Positions 18,252 to 28,639 of a stretch of DNA of 64,000 bases are shown here, piece after piece (within the stretch, counting starts at the first letter, position 1; every line of letters starts with the position of its first letter). Both the position numbers and the translations under genes were made by a program. The stretch is from Mesorhizobium sp. WSM2240 (lineage in GTDB: Bacteria > Pseudomonadota > Alphaproteobacteria > Rhizobiales > Rhizobiaceae): the NCBI RefSeq assembly GCF_040438645.1, contig NZ_CP159253.1, positions 5,508,501-5,572,500 of the forward strand, read 5' to 3'. Below the pieces are notes generated by a model. It had not been told where the DNA came from. It did not search any database and saw only the letters and a list, made by a program, of their open reading frames with translations.

Positions 18252-18795
18252 GGCAGGGACTCGATTACCGATCTTGCGTCAGAAATTTTTGCGTACTCCT
18301 TGTCGAGGATGGCCAGCGTCAGCGCGTGCACATCCTCCGCCGGCCAATGCCTGCCGCGCAGGTCGGTGCGGTCGATGCTTGCCACCGCGTCTTCCGGGAT
18401 GATGACCTCGAAGCCGAGATTGCCGGCCATGCGGGCGGTCGCCTCGACCGAATTTTCGAGCAGCACGCCGGTCATGATCAATTGGCTGACCTGCAATTCA
18501 TCGAGCAGGTCCATCAGGTCGGTGCCGATGAAGGCGCTGTTGGTGCGCTTGTCGACTACGGGCTCGCCCGGCTGCGGCGCGACTTCCGGCTTGAACTCGT
18601 TGCCGCGCGTGCCCGGCCGGTAGGGCGAAGCGGCGTCGGTCGAATCGTGGCGGATATGGACGATCGGCAGGCGCCGCTCGCGCCACGCCGACAAAAGCTC
18701 GCCGATTGTCCGTTCCATCTCCGGCTGACCGCGCCGGCCCCATTTTGGGTCGTCGATAGCATTCTGCACATCGATGACGAGAAGCGCCGGGGTCG

Positions 18796-18799
<4 letters not shown>
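18248..18799 (-). CDS. Isochorismatase-family protein lacking the catalytic cysteine
   Basis: 183 residues of the cysteine-hydrolase/isochorismatase fold. The catalytic aspartate D10 (LLVIDVQNAI) and lysine K84 (DKRTNSAF) are present. The position of the usual nucleophilic cysteine in the TGV....CVEATAR motif is serine S117 (codon TCG, 18449-18451). Family members lacking the cysteine include true isochorismatases and YecD-like proteins. The gene overlaps both the ATPase upstream and the permease downstream by four bases, so it is translated as part of the transporter. A role on a nucleoside-derived base is possible but not shown. Confidence 0.88.
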
Positions 18800-20328
<1,529 letters not shown>

Positions 20329-20537
20329 GCGATGTCCCACCTCTTGTTGTTTTTATCGCTTGGTCAAAAAATAGCATGCCGGATTTGCTGTGCCAATCGC
20401 CACGCGGATTGGGCCACTCTCGACAAATCCCGGTGCGCTTGTCAATTTCCCAAGGCCGGCGGAACGCTATAATCAATCGGCTATCCAGCGATTTGCGGCG
20501 CTTCGCCGCGACGCTTTGGCAGGAAGAGGTGTTTCCG

Positions 20538-20747
20538 ATGACGACGCCCGGTGACCGGCTGACGACGCTTGAAATCCGCACCGCCGAACAGGAAAAGACG
20601 ATCGAGGAGCTTTCCGGCCAGATTGTCGATCAGTGGAAGGAGATCGAGCGCCTGCAGAAGACGTTGGAAGCGCTCGCCACGCGCTTTCTGGCCTTGGAGG
20701 AGCAGACTGCGCCCGACACACCGGTAACCAGACCGCCGCACTGGTAA
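20538..20747 (+). CDS. slyX: SlyX family protein
   Basis: 69 residues, almost entirely a heptad-rich coiled coil (LEIRTAEQEKTIEELS, IERLQKTLEAL), with a short proline tail TPVTRPPHW that matches the SlyX family. Function unknown. AGGAAGAGG precedes the ATG by about eight bases. The gene is divergent from the transporter operon. Confidence 0.88.
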   Translation: MTTPGDRLTTLEIRTAEQEKTIEELSGQIVDQWKEIERLQKTLEALATRFLALEEQTAPDTPVTRPPHW

Positions 20748-20825
20748 AGTTCGGCTGCGATTGCCCGCAGTAGCCCTCTTTACGGGCGGGCCTGGCAGCC
20801 GCATGATCGCTGGCGGAGGGCTGCC

Positions 20826-21257
20826 ATGATCGACGAAGGCGATCGGCTGGCGCGGGCCGGCCACTATGTGCTCGGCCTGATGGACGAGGAGGAGCGCGAG
20901 CGCGCCGAACGCGACCTCGAGCGCGACGGAGCGTTTCGCGATGCCGTGTTGCGCCTGGCCGAGCGGATGCATGTGCTGGACACCGCCCCCGCGACGGACG
21001 GCAGGTGGCGAGCGATCTCGGAGCGCATCGCCGAAATGCCGCAAATGCACGGTCTGGCGCCCGCCACGACCCTAACGGCGGCCCAGCAAATCACCGGCCC
21101 CAAAGCGGCCGTCCGCCGCGTCGGCCTGCATTCGGTTCCGGGCTGGCGCGCAGCACTAATGGCGGCGAGTCTGATCGCCGCCTTCGCGCTCGGCTATCTC
21201 GCCGGCATCTCTAACGCTCCGAAGGTACCGGCGGCGGTCGAACGCACCGAACCATGA
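20826..21257 (+). CDS. Anti-sigma factor-like membrane protein (orphan)
   Basis: 143 residues. The N-terminal half resembles the sigma-binding helices of ECF anti-sigma factors (GHYVLGLMDEEERERAERDLERD). One transmembrane helix follows near 109-130 (AALMAASLIAAFALGYLAGI), with only a short periplasmic tail. There is no zinc-binding HxxxCxxC motif. GGAGGG lies five bases before the ATG. No ECF sigma gene is adjacent, which is unusual. The role is inferred from sequence character only. Confidence 0.7.
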   Translation: MIDEGDRLARAGHYVLGLMDEEERERAERDLERDGAFRDAVLRLAERMHVLDTAPATDGRWRAISERIAEMPQMHGLAPATTLTAAQQITGPKAAVRRVGLHSVPGWRAALMAASLIAAFALGYLAGISNAPKVPAAVERTEP

Positions 21258-21260
21258 GTT

Positions 21261-21626
21261 CTATCGATTGCCGGCCGAGGGCTCCCACAATTCGATTGGA
21301 TTGCCCTCCGGATCATGGATGCGGCAGAAGCGGCCGACCTCGGAATCCCATTCCGCACGGGTCTCGACGGCGATGCCTGCCGCCTCGAGGCCTGCCATCA
21401 TCGCGTCTAGGTCATCAACGCGGAAATTGATCAGCCACTGCTGTCCGGCGCGCCCGAAATAATCGGTGTCTTCCGAGAAGGGCGTGAACACGGTCGGTCC
21501 CGCCTGCTGCCGCCATACGGTCTTAGCTATGTCGTCAATGCCGAGATGCGTCTCGTACCAGGCGGCAAGCGCCTTCGGATCACGCGCCCGGAAGAAGAAG
21601 CCGCCTATGCCTGTCACCTTGGCCAT
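21261..21626 (-). CDS. VOC family (glyoxalase/bleomycin-resistance fold) protein
   Basis: 121 residues, a single VOC module pair: IGGFFFRARDPKALAAWYETHLG at the start and FCRIHDPEGNPIELWEP at the end, where the closing Glu is a usual metal ligand. The substrate is unknown. Its ATG at 21626 lies inside the end of the acetyltransferase gene (13-base overlap), so the two are coupled. Confidence 0.88.
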   Translation of the reverse strand: MAKVTGIGGFFFRARDPKALAAWYETHLGIDDIAKTVWRQQAGPTVFTPFSEDTDYFGRAGQQWLINFRVDDLDAMMAGLEAAGIAVETRAEWDSEVGRFCRIHDPEGNPIELWEPSAGNR

Positions 21627-22096
21627 TGTCGCTCTCCTGCAAGCTGCCGGGACATGAGCATCATGGGCTGGCCATTCTGCCGGAAAGTCTCGATCGCCTG
21701 CCAGCCAAGCGCTGCATAGAAGTCTTTCGCCTCCGAAGTATAAAGGTAGAGCTCCGCTGCGCCGGCGGACAGGGCGTGCGCCTCGACAGCACGCACCAGC
21801 GACCTGCCGACGCCTCGTCCGCGATGCTCCGGAGCCACCACAAGCCCGGCAAGCCAAGGGGTCAGATCATGCGCCGGTTCGAGTTCCTGCCGTATGAAAA
21901 GACCGGACCCGATGACTACGTCGCCCAGTTCCGCCACAAGCGCGATTTCAAAGCGGCCGTCGAGCAGCAATTGCCGCAAACCTTCGGCATCTTCCTCCAC
22001 CGCTCTGTCAGACCCTTCAAAGAATGCATCGCTGCGCAGTCGCGCCAGGAAATCGACGTCGCGCTCCTTCATCGGCCGGATCAAAGCTGCGGCCAT
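21614..22096 (-). CDS. GNAT-family N-acetyltransferase
   Basis: 160 residues. The acetyl-CoA site is the conserved VVAPEHRGRGVGRSLVRAVE segment near residues 89-108, followed by AAELYLYTSEAKDFYAALGW. The ATG at 22096 overlaps the MFS stop by one base (TGATG). The substrate is unknown. It forms a three-gene leftward unit with the MFS transporter and the VOC protein, an arrangement sometimes linked to detoxification. Confidence 0.88.
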   Translation of the reverse strand: MAAALIRPMKERDVDFLARLRSDAFFEGSDRAVEEDAEGLRQLLLDGRFEIALVAELGDVVIGSGLFIRQELEPAHDLTPWLAGLVVAPEHRGRGVGRSLVRAVEAHALSAGAAELYLYTSEAKDFYAALGWQAIETFRQNGQPMMLMSRQLAGERQWPR

Positions 22097-23286
22097 CACC
22101 GCACGGCCAGTTTTGTTCCAGCCGGCCTGGCCAGCAGCGGTATCAGGCTCACGATTCCGGCCGCCGAGGACAGCGCCATGAACCAGCCGAAGCCCGGCCA
22201 GCCATAGCTCTCGATGACCTGACCGGCAATCGGCGGACCGAACACCGTGCCGATGCCGCCTGCCTGGCAGACAAGGCCGATGGCGATGGCCGCCGAGCCG
22301 CCCTTCGGCAGGATCAGGGGAATGGAAGCGAAAAGCGCCGAGGCGGCGACGCCGCCCGAGATCGCCAGCACCATCGCCGCAAGCGTTGCGAACCAGGCCG
22401 ACGTTCCGGCAAAGGCCGGCAAGGCGGCCGCAGCTGTCGCGCCGAAGCCGATCGCCGCAAGCCAGGCGGCGAAGCGGGCGTCGCGGCCGCGCACCAGCCA
22501 GCCGGTCAGAAGATTGCCGAGCGGAACGAGCAGCGCGATCGTTCCGGCCGAAAGCGCGATGGCCGACGCGCCGCCGGCGATGAAGGCCGGCATAAAGGCG
22601 AAGAAGCCGACCGAAAGGACGACATAGATGCCGAATGCGAGCGAGATCAGCACCACTCCGGCGGTCATGGTGGCGCCGAAGGCGCCGCTGCTTTCCGGCT
22701 CAGCCAGGCGATGATCGGCAAAATCCGCCACCTTGAACACCAGCCCGATCGCCGCCGCCGCAAGCAGCGCGAACATTGCAATCGCCGCGATCAGGAAGGC
22801 GGTCTCGCCCGCTGGCAGGATCCAGGCGGACATGAAGTCGGCGACGGCAAAGCCGACCGGGACGAAGCCGCTCCAGATCGCCAGCACGGGCGCGCGCCAG
22901 GCCGGCGGCGAGATGGAGTTGAGCAGCGCCGGAATTGCGATGACCAGCACCAGATAGCCGGCGCCCTCCACGGTTCGGGCGGCAAGGATGGCCTCCGACT
23001 TCTGCAGAAAAGCGAGCGCGATGCCGCCGGCGGCCATCACCACGCAGGCCGCCGCGAAGCTCATGCGCATGCCGGCCCGCTCGATGGCCCAGCCGGCTGG
23101 GAGCGCCGCCAGCGCCACGAATATGCCGATCATCGAGGTCAGCCAGCCGATCAGAACGAGCGAGAAGCCGACCTCGTCCTGGTACCAGCCGACCAGCGGC
23201 GCGATCTTGCCGAGCTGCGTTCCGGCCAATATGCCGGCAAGGAGCAGAGCCGTGGTCGCCGCCAGTCGCATGCTTTTGTCGGTCAT
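22096..23286 (-). CDS. MFS transporter (CynX/NimT-like)
   Basis: 396 residues with twelve predicted membrane helices. The helix 2-3 loop GWAIERAGMRMS is the MFS loop region, and EGAGYLVLVIAIPALL resembles the helix 4-5 region of the cyanate/nitroimidazole-type subfamily. The direction and cargo of transport cannot be told. First gene of a unit with the GNAT and VOC genes. Confidence 0.88.
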   Translation of the reverse strand: MTDKSMRLAATTALLLAGILAGTQLGKIAPLVGWYQDEVGFSLVLIGWLTSMIGIFVALAALPAGWAIERAGMRMSFAAACVVMAAGGIALAFLQKSEAILAARTVEGAGYLVLVIAIPALLNSISPPAWRAPVLAIWSGFVPVGFAVADFMSAWILPAGETAFLIAAIAMFALLAAAAIGLVFKVADFADHRLAEPESSGAFGATMTAGVVLISLAFGIYVVLSVGFFAFMPAFIAGGASAIALSAGTIALLVPLGNLLTGWLVRGRDARFAAWLAAIGFGATAAAALPAFAGTSAWFATLAAMVLAISGGVAASALFASIPLILPKGGSAAIAIGLVCQAGGIGTVFGPPIAGQVIESYGWPGFGWFMALSSAAGIVSLIPLLARPAGTKLAVR

Positions 23287-23392
23287 CCGCCGTTCGTCCT
23301 CCGCGTCCGCCGGGCTCGCAACAGGCGTCGGCTTAGCACTTCTCCGGCATCAATGTTTCCGGACGACGACGCCGGATCGCACCGCCCACAAA

Positions 23393-23421
23393 AAAGCCGC
23401 CGGCGCTGGGCCGGCGGCTTT
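23393..23421 (-). terminator. Rho-independent terminator of the BMP binding-protein gene
   Basis: A perfect 12-bp stem (23393-23404 with 23410-23421, GC-rich) encloses the five-base loop GCTGG. On the minus strand it is followed by a run of six T. It lies 19 bases past the stop at 23440, so the binding-protein transcript most likely ends here and does not run into the MFS unit's region. Confidence 0.9.
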
Positions 23422-23439
23422 CATTTCCGCAGTTAAGGA

Positions 23440-24429
23440 TCAATACGGGCAGGAATTGTCCGACATGTAGTCGTGAACCACGATGGTCCCGGCGATGATG
23501 TCGGCCTTGGCCTTCTCGGCCGCGGCCTTGATCTCGTCAGTGACGAGATCCTTGTTGTGCTCGTCCATGGCATAGTCGACGCCGCCTTCCTCGAGGCCGA
23601 GATCGTTGATGCCGGCCGTAAAGCTGTCGTTCTTGGCATCCATGAAGGCGTTGTAGACTGCGACATCGACCCGCTTGACCATAGAGGTCAGCACGTGACC
23701 AGGCTGAAGGCCGTTCTGGTTGGAATCGACGCCGATACCGAGCTTGCCGGCATCCGCAACCGCCTGAAGCACGCCGACGCCCGTACCGCCGGCAGCCGCG
23801 TAGATCACGTCGGCGCCCTGATCCATCTGCGATTTGGCGATCTCGCCGCCCTTGGTCGGGTCGTTCCAGGCAGCCGGCGTATCGCCGGTCATGTTCTGAA
23901 TAACGTCCGTCGCGCCGGCGGCCTTGGCGCCGCCGACATAGCCGCAACCGAACTTGCGGATCAGCGGGATGTCCATGCCGCCGATGAAGCCGACCTCCTT
24001 GGTCTCGGAGGCCATGGCCGCCATGACGCCGACGACATAGGAGCCCTCGTGCTCCTTGTAGACCACTGAGCGGACATTCGGCTTGTCGACGACCATGTCG
24101 ATGATGGCGAAGCTGGTGTCGGGGAAATCGGCCGAAACCTTTTCCAGCGCCGCAGCCCAGGAGAAGCCGGCCATGACGATCGGATTGTTGCCGTCCTCGG
24201 CGAATTTGCGCAGCGCCTGCTCGCGCTGGGCGTCGTTCTGGATCTCGAAATCGCGGTAATCGACGCCGGTTTCGGACTTGAACTTCTCGGCGCCGTTATA
24301 GGCCGATTCGTTGAAGGATTTGTCGAACTTGCCGCCGAGATCGTAGATGATCGCGGGCTTGATGTCCGCGGCAAAAGCCGGGAAGGACATTGCTGTTGCA
24401 GCCAGAAGGCCAAGAACAATACGCTTCAT
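23440..24429 (-). CDS. BMP-family ABC transporter substrate-binding protein, probably nucleoside
   Basis: 329 residues with a Sec signal peptide (MKRIVLGLLAATAMSFPAFA, cut before residue 21) and no lipobox cysteine, so it is a free periplasmic protein. IIYDLGGKFDKSFNESAYNGAEKF is the typical start of PnrA/BMP nucleoside-binding proteins, and IYAAAGGTGVGVLQA and GVDSNQNGLQPGHVLTSM are further family segments. It is probably the binding partner of the ABC genes at 16-20 kb, though more than 3 kb and other genes lie between. Confidence 0.92.
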   Translation of the reverse strand: MKRIVLGLLAATAMSFPAFAADIKPAIIYDLGGKFDKSFNESAYNGAEKFKSETGVDYRDFEIQNDAQREQALRKFAEDGNNPIVMAGFSWAAALEKVSADFPDTSFAIIDMVVDKPNVRSVVYKEHEGSYVVGVMAAMASETKEVGFIGGMDIPLIRKFGCGYVGGAKAAGATDVIQNMTGDTPAAWNDPTKGGEIAKSQMDQGADVIYAAAGGTGVGVLQAVADAGKLGIGVDSNQNGLQPGHVLTSMVKRVDVAVYNAFMDAKNDSFTAGINDLGLEEGGVDYAMDEHNKDLVTDEIKAAAEKAKADIIAGTIVVHDYMSDNSCPY

Positions 24430-24619
24430 GTGATCCACACCCTGTAGGTTGTTTTTCGTTGAATGCCGCGTCAAGCTGGTTCCCCGGGCGCTTCGCGGCA
24501 TATGGCGCAGGCCTCCGCCCCCGCTCGGCAGCCACTCTTGCACGGCGAAAAACAAATTTCACGCGGAATCTTGACCATTTGGAAAAGCCCCGCGGCAAAC
24601 AGCCGCGAGGGTTAATCGC

Positions 24620-25285
24620 CTAGGCGGAAGCCGGCTGCGGCATGGCGCAGGCGACGCCCGTACCCCTAAGGTTGCAGTAGCCGTAAGGGTTCTTGGCCAG
24701 ATATTGCTGGTGATCCGCCTCGGCGAAGTAGAATTCCGGCGCAGGCGCGATCTCGGTGGTGATCTTGCCGCGTCCGGCGCCGCGCAGCGAAGCCTCATAG
24801 GCGTCGCGCGAGGCCAGCGCCGCCTGGTGCTGGGCCTCTCCAAAGGTGTAGATCGCCGAACGATAGGTGGTGCCGACATCGTTGCCCTGACGCATGCCCT
24901 GCGTCGGGTCGTGGTTCTCCCAGAACGCCTTCAGGAGTTCGGCGTAGGAAACGATCTTCGGATCGAACACGACCAAAACCACTTCGGCATGGCCGGTCAG
25001 GCCCGTGCAGGTCTCCTGATAGGTCGGATTGGGCGTGACGCCGCCGGCATAACCGACCGCGGTCACCCAGACGCCGTCCATCTGCCAGAACATGCGCTCG
25101 GCGCCCCAGAAGCAGCCCAGGCCGAACATCGCTTTTTCCATTCCTTCGGGATAAGGACCCTTCAGGGGCCGCCCGGAGACGAAATGCTCCGACGCCGTCG
25201 GGATCGGCCGCTCGCGGCCGGGCAGCGCCTCCTCGGGCTTGGGCAGATTCAGCTTCTTGTTCAGCATGTCGCTCAGGAAAACCAT
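24620..25285 (-). CDS. msrA: Peptide methionine sulfoxide reductase A
   Basis: 221 residues. The catalytic GCFWGAE motif is near residue 57. [18 protein letters not shown] and [23 protein letters not shown] complete the MsrA signature. It reduces methionine-S-sulfoxide. The extended N-terminus ([13 protein letters not shown]) is common in proteobacterial cytosolic MsrA. AGAGGA lies eight bases before the ATG at 25285. Confidence 0.96.
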   Translation of the reverse strand: MVFLSDMLNKKLNLPKPEEALPGRERPIPTASEHFVSGRPLKGPYPEGMEKAMFGLGCFWGAERMFWQMDGVWVTAVGYAGGVTPNPTYQETCTGLTGHAEVVLVVFDPKIVSYAELLKAFWENHDPTQGMRQGNDVGTTYRSAIYTFGEAQHQAALASRDAYEASLRGAGRGKITTEIAPAPEFYFAEADHQQYLAKNPYGYCNLRGTGVACAMPQPASA

Positions 25286-25349
25286 CTGCAATTCCTCTCT
25301 AGCTCAAGCAATTCGGTATGCTGCGGCCGCGCGGAAGCGCGCCGGTATG

Positions 25350-25676
25350 TCAGTTGCCGATCGCCAGCCGGCCGACACGCCGCCGCGGCCTGCGGCCGAT
25401 CGCATGGAACAGGAAGGCGAGCGCGCCGAAAACCGCGAAGCCCGGAAAACCAAGAACCCGGACCAAAACCGGATCCCAGAAAAGCGGGTGCAGGCGGCTT
25501 TGGACGAAGCTGCGCGCCGCCTCCAGCGTGTCGGGCGAAACCGTCGCCCAGCTGGTGGCGAGCGGCGTCAGCACCAGTTGCTCGGCCGCGATGGTGCGGG
25601 TCGCGTCCAGCACCGCCATGATGACGGCGACGGCCAGAGCGAGCGTAGCTAACAACCGGAACAGCAGGCGCAGCAT
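25350..25676 (-). CDS. Small conserved membrane protein
   Basis: 108 residues with an N-terminal membrane segment (about 3-25) and a second at about 74-92 (VLGFPGFAVFGALAFLFHAIG), separated by a helical region of about 45 residues. The C-terminus is strongly basic (GRRPRRRVGRL) and should be cytoplasmic. I recognise it as a rhizobial-type hypothetical protein but know no function. It is on the same strand as msrA, which starts 64 bases further on. Confidence 0.7.
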   Translation of the reverse strand: MLRLLFRLLATLALAVAVIMAVLDATRTIAAEQLVLTPLATSWATVSPDTLEAARSFVQSRLHPLFWDPVLVRVLGFPGFAVFGALAFLFHAIGRRPRRRVGRLAIGN

Positions 25677-25989
25677 TCGGATCCTTCAAGGCGTCGGTTC
25701 GACACGAGACATATGGTGCAGCGCCAGGCTTCGCAATTGGCCACACGCGAAATTGAAGCTTCGAGGCGACGACTGCGAATGCGTCCCAAATGCTTGTTCC
25801 GATGCAAACAATGTCCATCTCACGGCTTGGCATTCGCTGCGAGATCGACTAGATGACCCCGGCGTTCGCAGTGCCTTGGAGCCCGATCCATTCCGATGGA
25901 CCGACTTGAGGCCCTGATGATTAGCGCATGATCCCGTCCGAAAGCTTCCACCTTTTCGGGATCATGCCTGGCCGGCAGCGGACGCATGC
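25677..25989. other. Intergenic region upstream of tRNA-Ser
   Basis: 313 bases without a credible gene. The open frames here lack family resemblance and cross the tRNA. The only structure seen is the long palindrome at 25926-25967. Confidence 0.6.
25926..25967. repeat. 42-base palindromic element
   Basis: Perfect 11-bp outer arms GCATGATCCCG / CGGGATCATGC with a further inner match (CCGAAA / TTTTCGG). The sequence style (GCATGATC, followed by AAAA- or CTTCCACC-rich centre) matches dispersed palindromes common in Mesorhizobium and Rhizobium intergenic DNA, as I recall them. It ends 22 bases before the tRNA gene. Confidence 0.65.
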
Positions 25990-26079
25990 GGAGAGATGGC
26001 CGAGTGGTTGAAGGCGCACGCCTGGAAAGTGTGTATACGGGGAACCGTATCGCGGGTTCGAATCCCGCTCTCTCCGCCA
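25990..26079 (+). tRNA. tRNA-Ser (anticodon GGA)
   Basis: A 90-base type II tRNA. The acceptor stem GGAGAGA pairs with TCTCTCC, followed by discriminator G and an encoded CCA (26077-26079). The anticodon loop CTGGAAA carries GGA at 26024-26026. A long variable arm (TGTATACGGGGAACCGTA region) and a T-arm GCGGGTTCGAATCCCGC are present. It reads UCC and UCU serine codons. Confidence 0.97.
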
Positions 26080-26408
26080 GTTTTGCCGCGATTGCGCGAT
26101 AGCTGCCTAATCGCCGCCGATCGCCGGGCTGGTACCGCTTCGCACGCCATTTACTGACATCCACAGAGCTTCGTCTTTGCGCTCGTTTACGCGACGACTT
26201 GGAGCGCCGAGATAGCCGAGAAAATGCCGCCGGGAGCATCCTGCCACCTGTGCCGGCTTTCATACCGAGACGCACAAGCGGTGCCGGTGGCAAGTTCGCG
26301 CCATCGGTAAGCCTTGTACTCCGGCGCGATCAATAATTTTTGTTTCCTTTGCGAAAAGCGATCAGCCGGTTATCTTTTCGCCACTGACCGTTTCAGTGGG
26401 GCACGACG
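26080..26408. other. Intergenic region downstream of tRNA-Ser
   Basis: 329 bases with no supported gene. AT content rises just before the AraC-type pseudogene (around 26330-26350). No integrase and no duplicate of the tRNA 3' end were seen. Confidence 0.55.
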
Positions 26409-27399
26409 ATGGCGGTGGGGCGAGGAAAGCGCGGGCAACCGCCCGACAACGGATTCCGCCGTTTGTCGACACGTGGTCTGCCGGCTGCTCAACGCCTCGA
26501 TTTTTGGCGCAGCATCCATACCTTCATAGACCTCGATGTCAGCGAGCCGGACAGGAGGAAGGACTTCCGGGCGGATTTGCTCCTTCGTATCGGCGATGAC
26601 GGGACGACCTTCGGATGCGCGTCGAGCGACGACGTGGTCACCCGCTTCGCTAGGTCCAGTGACGAATACGTCTTGTTCAGCCTCGGCCTGTCCGGTACCG
26701 CAAAAATCAGGACGGACAGCGATGCGGCGCGGATCGTCACCCCCTCGTCGGACCTGATGGTCGTGAACGGAACCCGGTCGATGACGACGATGACCGAAAA
26801 CCAATCGCATATTTACCCTGACAGTCCCCAAGGCGATGCTTGCGGATGCCCTGGCCGACAAGCCCGGCCTTTTGCGCAATGGCTTCTGCGAGCTTCCCCC
26901 GGAAGGGCTTGCCGGGCTCCTGATGGCGAATCTCGTCTGGATCGCAAGACAAGGCGAGCATCTCGACGGGCAATCCACGGCGGTCGCCATGAAAGCCGCC
27001 GTCGATCTTGCGGTCGGAACCCTCGCCGCGCGCATGCCGATCGCGACGCACTGCCGGACGATCGCCATGACGAAGCTTTTTGCGCCGCCGCCTGCCGCTA
27101 TATCCAGATCCGTCTCGGCGACCCCGAACTCACGTCGGCGAGCATCGCGCATGCCCTCGGCTGCTCGCGGGCGCATCTCTACCGGGTCTTCGCGCAGCAC
27201 GAGCAGGCGATCGGCGAAATCATCCGCGCCGGGCGTTTTGAGCGGGCGTCGGCGCTGCTGGCCTCCCCGCAAACGCTGCCGATAGAGCGGGTTCGCCGCC
27301 GCATGCGGCTTTGCCAGCCCTTCCGCCTTCGCGCGCTCGTTTCGCGACTGGAATGGCCTGACGCCAACCACGTTTCGCGAGCAGATGCGCAACAGGTAG
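26409..27399 (+). pseudogene. AraC-family transcriptional regulator, three frameshifts
   Basis: The protein must be read in successive frames. Frame A covers 26409 to about 26812 (DNA-distal ligand domain, LPAAQRLDFWRSIHTFID). Frame B runs to about 27060 (LTVPKAMLADALADKPGLL). Frame A resumes to about 27293 (SASIAHALGCSRAHLYRVFA, first helix-turn-helix). A third shift gives AAACGFASPSAFARSFRDW and ends FREQMRNR with TAG at 27397-27399. The shifts fall near 26809-26817, 27055-27068 and 27293. The joined product, about 330 residues, is a typical AraC regulator. As it stands it cannot be made. Confidence 0.8.
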
Positions 27400-27448
27400 G
27401 CATCCGGCACCTCAAGAAAGCACCTGTCATCGCCATGCTGAGACACGC

Positions 27449-27489
27449 TGCATAGCGATTGGACGCCCTGCATATCCGTTTTCGACTAC
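27449..27489 (+). repeat. 41-base direct repeat, copy 1
   Basis: Reads as LHSDWTPCISVFDY in one frame. It matches the copy at 27770-27810 at 35 of 41 positions, and all six differences are C/T transitions. The reading continues KAEGLAVRCR to a stop near 27535. Probably a remnant of a coding sequence. Confidence 0.6.
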
Positions 27490-27546
27490 AAGGCTGAAGG
27501 CTTGGCAGTCCGTTGCCGGGCTGCGGCGTCTTGAGGCTTATCCGCC

Positions 27547-28116
27547 TCAGCGCCGCCAATTCGTAGCAGGCGAGATGGGCGGGGGCGACCATAACGGATC
27601 CGGCGGCTTGCCCGAAAAACTTGGCTCAGGCCCGCGGGGGGAACTCGTACGATGATGGCGGCGATAGTGGATTGCATCTGCAACGCGATCTTTCTGCTCA
27701 CGTTCCAGCAACAGGACGGCGACAGCAGACGTACGCGCAATCACCCAAGAATCGGCTCCTGAGAGGAATTGCACAGCGACTGGACGCTCTGCACATCCGT
27801 TTTCGATTATGCCGAGGCAGGCATAATCGGCTCGCCGCTTCGGGCGGGCCCAGCAAAGGCCCGATTCAATCAGCCAAGCGTGACGATTGAGTGGAGCGGG
27901 CTTTTTCGCCCACCCCATTCTTCGGGCCAGGGCTCGTATCCGGTATACCAGGTAAACAGAGCCCCCGCCGATCAAAGCGGGATAGCCTACCGGTACCCCA
28001 CCGAAGTAAAGGCGAAATGCGGTATATGCGCTCCAAGTGAGCAGAATTGCGAAGGCTGCCCATGCGAGGGTCGATATCCAAAACTGGGTTTGGTTCAATT
28101 GAATGCCCTCAATCAT
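27547..28116 (-). CDS. Doubtful small membrane protein
   Basis: An open frame of 189 residues. The first 75 residues look protein-like: two hydrophobic segments (ISTLAWAAFAILLTWSAYTAF and VGYPALIGGGSVYLVYRI) with a basic loop. The rest has proline- and arginine-rich shadow composition and overlaps the 41-base repeat, so it is probably not conserved. If real, the gene may originally have ended near 27890. No family recognised; no clear Shine-Dalgarno. Confidence 0.28.
   Translation of the reverse strand: MIEGIQLNQTQFWISTLAWAAFAILLTWSAYTAFRLYFGGVPVGYPALIGGGSVYLVYRIRALARRMGWAKKPAPLNRHAWLIESGLCWARPKRRADYACLGIIENGCAERPVAVQFLSGADSWVIARTSAVAVLLLEREQKDRVADAIHYRRHHRTSSPRGPEPSFSGKPPDPLWSPPPISPATNWRR
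27770..27810 (+). repeat. 41-base direct repeat, copy 2
   Basis: Reads as LHSDWTLCTSVFDY, in the same frame as copy 1 and exactly 321 bases (107 codons) downstream. See copy 1 at 27449-27489. Confidence 0.6.
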
Positions 28117-28195
28117 CTGCAGATGCGGAAATTAGGAGACATACCTTTGCCGTCAACGCTGGGGCCGGAATGCTTTTATGAGCGCCGGCGGGCCT

Positions 28196-28639
28196 CTAGC
28201 TTCCTTTCTGTTCTAGCAGCGCCAGTGTCCGTCGATCCATGCGGCCGTCGCAATAACGAGCGAGCGCCTGATGGAACAGGCTCTCGCCATCATCTCCCGC
28301 GAGCGCGAACAGCGTCATCGAGGAGCAAAATTTCATGTCGTCGGGCGAGCCGAAGATCGCATGCAGCGGGCGGCCCTCGAGTGCAAGCACGGTCGAGGCG
28401 CATCGCACCAGACGCGGCCCGAGCAATGGATGATCGAGATAGGCTTTCGCCTCGGCCAATGAGCCGATGCCGTAAAATTCGGCCATTGAGGAAGATCCCA
28501 GCCCGCGCAGTTGCGGGAAGATGAACCACATCCAGTGACTTCGCTTTTGTCCGGCCTTCAATTCTTCCAGAGCCGTCTCGACGACCGGCTGCTGCGCCGT
28601 CACGAAGCGCTCCAGATTGAAACTATCGGCCTCAGCCAT
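28196..28639 (-). CDS. DUF1810 family protein
   Basis: 147 residues. The family hallmarks are MAEADSFNLERFVTAQ at the start, the KRSHWMWFIFPQLRGLGSSSMA block and MKFCSSMTLFA near the end. Function unknown. AGGAAC precedes the ATG by seven bases. Copies of the start region (28631-28658) and of the end of DUF763 (29476-29503) are near-identical, suggesting the gene once lay directly after DUF763. Confidence 0.88.
   Translation of the reverse strand: MAEADSFNLERFVTAQQPVVETALEELKAGQKRSHWMWFIFPQLRGLGSSSMAEFYGIGSLAEAKAYLDHPLLGPRLVRCASTVLALEGRPLHAIFGSPDDMKFCSSMTLFALAGDDGESLFHQALARYCDGRMDRRTLALLEQKGS

Noticed and set aside
25820..26293. 157-residue gene on the minus strand
   Set aside because: It runs through the tRNA-Ser gene and the palindrome; the similarity to a protein is produced by the tRNA antisense (a common misannotation).
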